In this document: positions 7,634 through 12,482 of the stretch, piece after piece
How the letters are laid out: the number at the start of each line of letters is the position of its first letter
Position numbering within the stretch: the stretch's first letter is position 1
DNA from: Spirochaetota bacterium
Lineage (GTDB): Bacteria; Spirochaetota; Leptospiria; Turneriellales; Turneriellaceae
Reading direction: 5' to 3'
NCBI GenBank assembly: GCA_029561505.1
Contig: JAKQXK010000443.1
Span: 1-12,482, forward strand
Length of the DNA stretch: 12,482 nucleotides
Translations under genes and position numbers: made by a program
The notes under the pieces: generated by a model
What the model saw: only the letters and a program-made list of their open reading frames with translations
Databases searched by the model: none
What the model was told of the DNA's origin: nothing

Positions 7634-8434
7634 CTACTTTTGGTATTTTGACTGGTTTTCGAGTCCGGCGCGGCGCAGTGTATCGATCAGCATCGGTGCG
7701 AGACCAGGCAGCGCGCTCGCGGTCTTGGCAAAGACGCCGCGCCAGAAGGGAAGCGTGAGTTCAGGTATATCGGTACCGATGCTTTCGACAATGGCGTTTG
7801 CGACGTCGGCTGCAGTCAGGGGGGCGTTACCTGAGAAGGTAAGCGCAGCCTCGGGGTAATCTTTCTGCAGATCGAGCATTGGCGTTTTCACCGCATCGGG
7901 ACAAACGACCGTTACAAAAACGCCGAATTCCCTGAGTTCGGCCGCGAGCGCGAGGGTGAACCCCCTTACTGCAAACTTTGAGGCGCTATAGAGTCCGATA
8001 CCCGGTATGGGTGCTACGCCTGCAAGCGATGCAATATTGATGATATGGCCGGCACCGGCGCGTTTGAATTCGCGTGCAGCAATTGCCGAGCCGAGCATGA
8101 CACCCTTAACATTGATGTCGATATGAAAGTTGATGTCTTTTGGCGTTACCGCGTCGATGTAACCTGGTTTCAAAACACCCACTGCGTTAATGAGCGCATA
8201 GACCGGCCCAAGCGCGGCGGCGCGGTGGAAAACATTCTCCCAATCTGCGTTTTCGCGCACGTCGCAGGCAATAGTCTGTACGCGCGTCATGGTGCTCACT
8301 TTCTGCAGCGCAATTTCGTCGACGTCGGTTGCCACGACGATCGCACCTGACTGGCTCAGGCGATTAACAAGTTCTTGCCCAATGCCGCCCGCAGCGCCGC
8401 TGACGATAAAAACTTTTCCCGAAATTTCTTTCAT
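7634..8434 (-). CDS. Short-chain dehydrogenase/reductase (SDR)
   Basis: Classical SDR oxidoreductase of 266 residues. The dinucleotide motif SGAAGGIG is at 12-19. Asp37 at the end of the second strand (ATDVD) favours NAD(H) over NADP(H). An NAVG motif stands at 83-86 in place of NNAG. The catalytic set is Asn108, Ser136, Tyr149 and Lys153 (YSASK at 149-153). The C-terminal ~70 residues, which shape substrate choice in this family, contain a proline-rich hydrophobic stretch near 225-250 but do not identify the substrate. The ATG at 8434 overlaps the hydrolase stop in an ATGA arrangement, with a GGAGA upstream inside the hydrolase gene, so translation of the two is coupled. An alcohol or ketone derived from the hydrolase product is a reasonable but unproven substrate. 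Confidence 0.9.
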   Translation of the reverse strand: MKEISGKVFIVSGAAGGIGQELVNRLSQSGAIVVATDVDEIALQKVSTMTRVQTIACDVRENADWENVFHRAAALGPVYALINAVGVLKPGYIDAVTPKDINFHIDINVKGVMLGSAIAAREFKRAGAGHIINIASLAGVAPIPGIGLYSASKFAVRGFTLALAAELREFGVFVTVVCPDAVKTPMLDLQKDYPEAALTFSGNAPLTAADVANAIVESIGTDIPELTLPFWRGVFAKTASALPGLAPMLIDTLRRAGLENQSKYQK

Positions 8435-9351
8435 ATTGCTTTCTCCATCGACTGCTGGCTTTCGGTAAATCTGACTATTTCTGCTGCTATGCGTTCGTCA
8501 CTCTCTATCGTTAAAAAATGCCCGGCAAGCGGCAGAATGCGCAGCGTGAACTCTGCATCGACGGACATGTGCATACCTTCAAACATTTCAGGTATGATGC
8601 AGCCATCGTTGCTGCCCGTCATGGTCAGCGTCGGCTGCCGAATTTTTGCAAAAGATAGTTCGCGACTGCGGTTGTAGCGTTCGAGGTCTGAGACTGCCGG
8701 CGTCAGCATGCCACGGTAATACGCCAGTGCGTTGTGCAGCAGCTGATCATCGCTGAGCAACTCTTTGACTGCCGCCAGCGCTTCATTGTCGGGCGAGATT
8801 TCAGGGGACCATTTCTGCCAGAGTTCTTCGATGAACCGCAGATCATCGCGGCGAATTCTGCGCTCTGGAATACCAAAGCGCATCTGGAAAAAAAGAATAT
8901 ACCAGCTCTGCAGGGCCTGCCGTGGATTTTTCCACAAGTTGCCCAAAAACGTACCCAGGTGGGGTACGCTGAGTGTAACCAGCGTATGAAATTTCTCTGG
9001 CGCAAAGTTAGCCGCGGCGTATGCCGTAATCGCGCCCCAATCATGACCGATGAGAAGCGCGTCTTTAAAGCCCGTAGCATCGACAAGCGCCGCTGCGTCG
9101 GCTGCTAGATCGGCAATCTGTATTGTCGCTGAACTGTCTTCGAGCAGCTCGGGCGGTGTGTTCATCTGCGAATAACCGCGCATGAAAGGCGCAATACAGG
9201 TGTAACCTTGCGCGGCAAGCCGGGGCATGAGGCGCGACCAGGTACGCGGCGTGTCGGGAAAACCATGCAAAAGCAGCGCGAGGCGTTTGCCTTCGCCGAG
9301 TTTCAGCGCGGGGTGTGAAAGTCCGTTGGCGTTTAGTGTGATTTGTTGCAT
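8431..9351 (-). CDS. Alpha/beta hydrolase, epoxide-hydrolase-like
   Basis: Probable epoxide hydrolase, adding water to an epoxide to give a diol; haloalkane dehalogenase-type chemistry is the main alternative. In 306 residues, the oxyanion motif HGFP is at 29-32. The nucleophile elbow GHDWGA at 102-107 has Asp104, the nucleophile typical of epoxide hydrolases rather than the Ser of esterases. A cap domain at about 130-235 carries Tyr151 and the Tyr211-Tyr212 pair, candidates for ring-opening tyrosines. The acid Asp249 lies in TGSNDG and the general base His278 in AGHF. ATG 9351 is chosen over a TTG three nt upstream; no clear ribosome site precedes it. It is the first gene of an operon with the overlapping SDR gene and the ankyrin lipoprotein. 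It may process lipid or xenobiotic epoxides; the substrate is unknown. Confidence 0.85.
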   Translation of the reverse strand: MQQITLNANGLSHPALKLGEGKRLALLLHGFPDTPRTWSRLMPRLAAQGYTCIAPFMRGYSQMNTPPELLEDSSATIQIADLAADAAALVDATGFKDALLIGHDWGAITAYAAANFAPEKFHTLVTLSVPHLGTFLGNLWKNPRQALQSWYILFFQMRFGIPERRIRRDDLRFIEELWQKWSPEISPDNEALAAVKELLSDDQLLHNALAYYRGMLTPAVSDLERYNRSRELSFAKIRQPTLTMTGSNDGCIIPEMFEGMHMSVDAEFTLRILPLAGHFLTIESDERIAAEIVRFTESQQSMEKAI

Positions 9352-9486
9352 CAATTTTGTCGCAATTGTTACCCGAAAAACCTGCGCGAAGAACTTATCT
9401 CTCGTGCTTCAAACAAGCGAATTGAGGCAAGGGCGGCCTGCTCTCGGTAATTACAGAGGCGCATGGGCTTCGGGAATCTAAATGAG

Positions 9487-9852
9487 TTAGCTTGCCTTAT
9501 CAAGTGGGGCATTCAGTTTCATTTCGCATTGGCCTTCGAAAATAACCCCATCGTCAATCTCGAGTTTCGGCGAACGGATGTTGCCAATGAGAGTTGCACC
9601 CTGACGCAGTTCGACCTTTTCAGATGCCACGATGTTTCCGGTCACATGGCCAAACACCACGACGTGCGTCGCTTCGATATGCGCCTGCACTTTTGCCTGT
9701 GGCCCGATTTCGAGCGATTCTGTACCTTTTATTTCACCCTCGTATTTACCCTGGATTTTTAACGGGCGGGCGAATTGCAGAATACCTTTAAAGGTGCTGC
9801 CCGATGCAAATACTGTGGCTTCGCCGCGGCGTCGTGATTCTTTTGCTGCCAT
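9487..9852 (-). CDS. Bactofilin
   Basis: Small polymer-forming cytoskeletal protein of the bactofilin family (DUF583). Bactofilins assemble without nucleotide into filaments that scaffold envelope and cell-shape functions. The 121 residues show a short charged N-terminal tail (1-15, ESRRRGE), then the right-handed beta-helix core at about 17-112. The core has regularly spaced Gly and hydrophobic positions: KIQGKYEGEIKG at 32-43, LEIGPQAKVQAHI at 47-59, VVVFGHVTGNI at 64-74, and IGNIRSPKLEIDDGVIFEG at 89-107. A short tail follows. ATG 9852 starts one nt after the TPR gene stop, with GAAG just upstream. In spirochaetes, bactofilins have been linked to helical cell shape. No adjacent peptidoglycan hydrolase (a frequent bactofilin neighbour) is present here. 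Confidence 0.92.
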   Translation of the reverse strand: MAAKESRRRGEATVFASGSTFKGILQFARPLKIQGKYEGEIKGTESLEIGPQAKVQAHIEATHVVVFGHVTGNIVASEKVELRQGATLIGNIRSPKLEIDDGVIFEGQCEMKLNAPLDKAS

Positions 9853-9853
9853 A

Positions 9854-10075
9854 TTACTTCGTCTTCATCACGTAAACGCCGTCCCAGTCAGCAGGGGGTG
9901 GCTCTTCGATAAAGTGTTCGCAACGCTCGAGGTAGACATGTGACGGGCCGTCGTCTTTTTTGATAGCGAGCGCTTTTTTAAACATTTCGGCCGCCATTTT
10001 GAACTCACGCTTCTTGTATAGCGCGAGCCCGTCGTTGTAGGCGGCAAGAACCTGTTGCATTTGTTCAGAGAGCAT
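9854..10075 (-). CDS. Short TPR protein resembling the C-terminal tail of adenylate/guanylate cyclases
   Basis: A 73-residue protein with one tetratricopeptide unit at about 9-42 (A-Y-N-x-G-L-x-L-Y-x-x-R-E-F, then M-F-x-K-A-L) followed by YLERCEHFIEEPPPADWDGV at 48-67 and an MKTK end. That ending closely resembles the extreme C-terminus of many bacterial class III adenylate/guanylate cyclases, yet no cyclase domain precedes it. The frame stays open upstream to 10432, but that part lies inside the channel gene and has no protein-like character. ATG 10075 includes the full TPR; ATG 10060 is an alternative. Neither has a good ribosome site. It is directly upstream of the bactofilin gene (one nt between stop and start), so the two are probably translated from one message. 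Its function is unknown; protein binding is likely. Confidence 0.7.
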   Translation of the reverse strand: MLSEQMQQVLAAYNDGLALYKKREFKMAAEMFKKALAIKKDDGPSHVYLERCEHFIEEPPPADWDGVYVMKTK

Positions 10076-10112
10076 GGGCGTTTGTAGAGATAAAAGGGGG
10101 GATGTAAACCTT

Positions 10113-10134
10113 AAAAAAAGCTGCGCGGCACGGC
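10113..10134 (-). terminator. Probable rho-independent terminator after the channel gene
   Basis: Read on the minus strand, GCCGTGCCGCGCAGC can fold into a short hairpin (one mismatch, one G-U pair, 3-nt loop) followed directly by seven T. It lies 8 nt past the stop of the MscS-type gene and before the TPR-bactofilin pair, where a terminator is expected. The stem is short and imperfect. Confidence 0.4.
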
Positions 10135-10142
10135 AAATTGGC

Positions 10143-11987
10143 TCATGCGGGGCCTTTATCCACAATTTCCTGAAGATTGACGGCGGGCCTGATGCCCTGA
10201 GTCTCGAGGTAGGCGAGAATGGCACAGTTAATCGCGTGAACGGTATCGTGGTAGTGAAAGAACGGTTCGACAAAATACTGAATGCGAACATAAAAACCGA
10301 AAGCGTCAAACCGCATGAAATGAACGTCTGCCTCTTGCGTGTGAGGGGTTGCCTCAATAATCGTCTTGAATTTTTCGATCGCCGCGTTGAGCGCTGCCGC
10401 CGGCGTTGTGTGCGAAAGCAGAATGCTGCCACGAAACATGCGCTTGCGCCCGCCTGCGCTGACGTTATTCACCTGCGTGTTGGCCAGTATCGAGTTCGGT
10501 ACAATCAGCATTGAATTATACTTCGTGCGAATATGAGTTGAACGTATGCCCACGCGCTCGACGCGCCCCCAGGTACTGATCGGTTCTGGCAACAGCAGAT
10601 AGTCACCTTCTTTAATTACCTTATCGATATAGAGCGAGATGCCGGCGAAAATGTGACCGGCAGCCTCACGCCCGGCCATTGCCAGCGCGAAACCGCCGAC
10701 ACTCAGGCCCGCAATAGCCGAATAAAGATTATAGCCGACTCGGTTCAGAATGAACAGAACACCGAGCATGTAGATCAGCAGTTTGCCGACGCGAATCAGC
10801 AACGGAAAAAGATGCGCAATCTCGGCTTCGTTTTCGCGCTCGCGCAGGCGTTCTTGCCAGCCGAGCATGAAATTATTGAATAGGCGTGATGAAAAAACCG
10901 TGATAAGCCAAATGACAGCAACGTTAAGACCCGAACCCACGCCTGTTACGACCGATTGAGGTACAGTCAGCACCGGCAGGCCGAGCTTGATAAATGTCAG
11001 AAACACGACCGAGTAGATATATTTGCGCAAAGTTTGCACGATGAGTTCGGTCACCGAAATGCGCTTCGATGCATCGTCGGGGCGGTGCCTGAGGCGCAGG
11101 CGCAGAATATAGACCAGAATGCGGCTGAACACGAATGAGGCGAGCACGATGCCTGCAAATAACAGCCACTGCATCAGCGAGTTGTCGAGCAGCATCGTGT
11201 TGCGCAGGTAAACGAAATGTTCGCTGCCCACCGGGAAATCATCGGCGCGCGCGAACCGGCCATGACCGAGCTTGGCGAGTTCAAAGAGTGCGCGGGCGAT
11301 GCCCTGCGGGTTGCCGTCGATCACATCAACTTTGAGTTCGGGAAAAACCCTCGACTTTGCCTGTGGGTCATTCGCCAGCAGTTCATAGATTTTGCGGTCT
11401 TCATAAAACTCGAATTTGCCCATGCGCTTTTTGAAATCTTCAGCTCGCCCGGCATAGCGGCGCAGAAACATGCAGGCGACATAGCGGTGGTGACCGTCGA
11501 GAATATAATAGCGGTTCGTTTCAAAGGCGGTTAGAATTTTACCTTCGCAGGCCGAAAACCTGCTGTCGGGTGTCAGCGAGTCGATAATCTTCGGCGCGAC
11601 GTTTCCCCAGAAAACCTCGAGCTGGGTCGGGGTTACCGTGTCGCCAGGTTGTAGCACCACATCTAGCCGCACGCGCGCCTTGTCGTCGCCTTCGCCCGTT
11701 TCGAGAATCTGGTCAACCGAGTGGATATATTCGAAGTCTTTCTTCTGCTGCTCTGGGTTGAGCTCGACCTTACCTTCGGTCAGCCATGCCAGCAGTGTGC
11801 GCTGCTGCTCTTTCGTGAATTGCGGCATGTCAGCGTGGTGGCGCGCCCAGGCGGGTGGGGTGAGTTCAATCAGCTTCAGCTTTGCAATCTTGCCGCTGTG
11901 CTGCTGACGGTCGAGCCGGGGCTCGAGGCAGGCGAAAAAGACCGTGGCGACGGCCGCAGCCGCCAGTACGTGAAAAATCCGCCGCAT
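10143..11987 (-). CDS. Fusion: exported ParB/Srx-like (DGHHR) domain joined to a MscS-type mechanosensitive channel
   Basis: A 614-residue two-part protein. The N-terminus has Arg2-Arg3, a hydrophobic segment at 4-19 and Cys20 in VFFAC, a signal anchor or relaxed lipobox. A soluble region of about 25-260 follows. It contains a V-x-x-GDTVTPTQLEV stretch (113-125) and YYILDGHHRYVA (160-171), the core pattern of ParB-like nuclease, sulfiredoxin and SerK/DUF1015-type folds. Hydrophobic segments follow at about 272-296, 323-345, 352-375, 394-416 and 420-450. The last is Gly/Ala-rich (SAIAGLSVGGFALAMAG) like the MscS pore helix, then comes the MscS beta domain with VERVGIRST at 476-484 and VPNS at 496-499. 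Five segments place the extra domain outside the cytoplasm. ATG 11987 is preferred; TTG 12014 would spoil the signal sequence. A gated small-conductance channel with a sensory or catalytic periplasmic head is the inference. Confidence 0.85.
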   Translation of the reverse strand: MRRIFHVLAAAAVATVFFACLEPRLDRQQHSGKIAKLKLIELTPPAWARHHADMPQFTKEQQRTLLAWLTEGKVELNPEQQKKDFEYIHSVDQILETGEGDDKARVRLDVVLQPGDTVTPTQLEVFWGNVAPKIIDSLTPDSRFSACEGKILTAFETNRYYILDGHHRYVACMFLRRYAGRAEDFKKRMGKFEFYEDRKIYELLANDPQAKSRVFPELKVDVIDGNPQGIARALFELAKLGHGRFARADDFPVGSEHFVYLRNTMLLDNSLMQWLLFAGIVLASFVFSRILVYILRLRLRHRPDDASKRISVTELIVQTLRKYIYSVVFLTFIKLGLPVLTVPQSVVTGVGSGLNVAVIWLITVFSSRLFNNFMLGWQERLRERENEAEIAHLFPLLIRVGKLLIYMLGVLFILNRVGYNLYSAIAGLSVGGFALAMAGREAAGHIFAGISLYIDKVIKEGDYLLLPEPISTWGRVERVGIRSTHIRTKYNSMLIVPNSILANTQVNNVSAGGRKRMFRGSILLSHTTPAAALNAAIEKFKTIIEATPHTQEADVHFMRFDAFGFYVRIQYFVEPFFHYHDTVHAINCAILAYLETQGIRPAVNLQEIVDKGPA

Positions 11988-12144
11988 ATTGCCTAAGCCA
12001 GTGAATGTGCACAAACTGTAAAAAGTTTAATGGAATTAATCCCGAGTTCAGTGGTTCAGGCAAGACGAGGGTTGTATACCCCCACATCTACAATGCCATA
12101 CCGTTTGACCCATCGTCGCGACCCGCGCATTCGGCGTGAGTAAC
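11988..12144. promoter_or_regulatory. Divergent promoter region between channel gene and cNMP-binding gene
   Basis: This 157-nt gap separates two genes transcribed away from each other, so it must hold both promoters. A TACAAT at about 12089 is a good -10 match for the plus-strand gene, without a convincing -35. On the minus strand, TTGCCT followed 18 nt later by TTAATT is a possible pair. TTAAT-GGA-ATTAA at 12027-12039 is a perfect 13-bp inverted repeat overlapping that putative -10 and could bind a regulator. None of these can be assigned firmly. Confidence 0.3.
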
Positions 12145-12482
12145 ATGAATCTGCGCCACATTAAGGCTCTCGCTGCCCTTTCAGACGCTGATCTGGTTGT
12201 TGTCGCGCCATTTCTGCAAATGATCGATTTACCGTCAGGGGCGAGCGTTGTCGAATACGGCGACGTGTCAGAAGATATGTACTTTGTTGTGAAGGGTTCG
12301 GCGATCATGCGGCGCGGCGAATTGGTGTTGGGCAAACTTAAAGAGGGCGACCATTTCGGCGAGCTGTGGCTGATCGCTCACCGCCCGCGCGCCGCGACGA
12401 TCATGGCAGATGCACCGCTCACCGTCGCAAGGCTCGGTCGCGAACGGTTCGATGAACTGCAGGCGCTGCGGCCGGCGATCGC
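12145..12482 (+). CDS. Cyclic nucleotide-binding domain protein (3' end cut off by window edge)
   Basis: The visible 112 residues form most of a cNMP-binding (CAP/PKA-type) domain: VEYGDVSEDMYFVVKG at about 36-51, then KLKEGDHFGELWL at about 64-76, and RPRAATI at about 79-85. This is the phosphate-binding cassette F-G-E-L-x-L-I with P-R-A-A-T, whose Glu and Arg normally contact the ribose and phosphate of the nucleotide. These residues are intact, so binding of cAMP or cGMP is plausible. The domain lies at the N-terminus, so a DNA-binding helix-turn-helix, further cNMP domains or an effector may follow past the edge. ATG 12145 has a GTGAG five nt upstream; an in-frame GTG at 12136 is an alternative. 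It is divergent from the MscS-type gene. Confidence 0.85.
   Translation, partial: MNLRHIKALAALSDADLVVVAPFLQMIDLPSGASVVEYGDVSEDMYFVVKGSAIMRRGELVLGKLKEGDHFGELWLIAHRPRAATIMADAPLTVARLGRERFDELQALRPAI

Noticed and set aside
9352..9368. Inverted repeat CAATT-7 nt-AATTG just before the alpha/beta hydrolase gene
   Set aside because: Five-base AT-rich arms are expected by chance; no promoter or regulator supports an operator here.
9352..9486. 135-nt gap between bactofilin and hydrolase genes searched for a terminator or small RNA
   Set aside because: A GC-rich imperfect hairpin exists but has no following T-run; promoter hexamers are weak and I cannot assign a feature.
10153..10165. TTATCCACA resembling a DnaA box
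   Set aside because: A single copy inside the coding end of the channel gene, with no cluster or AT-rich element, so no origin is supported.
10076..10432. Upstream extension of the short TPR frame
   Set aside because: It lies inside the channel gene in another frame, is Arg-rich with no domain pattern, and crosses the probable terminator.

Overview
The window reads as bacterial chromosome of medium-high GC with tightly packed genes. Everything from the left edge to about 12.0 kb is on the minus strand; only a truncated gene at the right edge is on the plus strand. There are no rRNA, tRNA, insertion-sequence, phage or CRISPR signatures. The mix of genes (DesA3-type acyl-CoA desaturase with its own reductase, bactofilin, ankyrin lipoprotein with a relaxed lipobox, a cNMP-binding protein, a free-standing adenylate-cyclase-type TPR tail) resembles a Leptospirales spirochaete such as Turneriella. 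That is an impression from family resemblance and base composition, not proof from a marker gene.

Layout, read in the direction of transcription (right to left). (1) At 11987-10143 a protein joins a signal peptide or lipobox, a predicted periplasmic ParB/Srx-like domain with a DGHHR motif, and a MscS-type channel; a probable terminator follows. (2) At 10075-9487 a 73-residue TPR protein is followed by a bactofilin. (3) At 9351-7150 an epoxide-hydrolase-like alpha/beta hydrolase, an SDR dehydrogenase and an ankyrin-repeat lipoprotein form an operon, the first two genes overlapping by 4 nt. (4) At 7061-1934 five genes lie almost end to end: SufS-type cysteine desulfurase, TonB-like protein, MlaF-like ABC ATPase, guanine deaminase and MutY. 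(5) At 1848-1 a ferredoxin-NAD(P) reductase-like protein is followed by a membrane fatty acyl desaturase that runs off the left edge; a perfect 13-bp palindrome lies in their promoter region. On the plus strand, a cyclic-nucleotide-binding protein starts at 12145 and runs off the right edge, divergent from the channel gene.

Functional links. The reductase and desaturase form a two-component electron chain of the mycobacterial Rv3230c/DesA3 kind for aerobic unsaturation of acyl chains. In the five-gene unit, SufS (sulfur donor for Fe-S clusters) is co-transcribed with MutY (a 4Fe-4S enzyme) and with envelope components (TonB, MlaF) that lack their usual partners here. The most unusual item is the DGHHR-domain/MscS fusion, whose membrane-segment count places the extra domain in the periplasm. 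No multi-gene defence or mobile system is visible.
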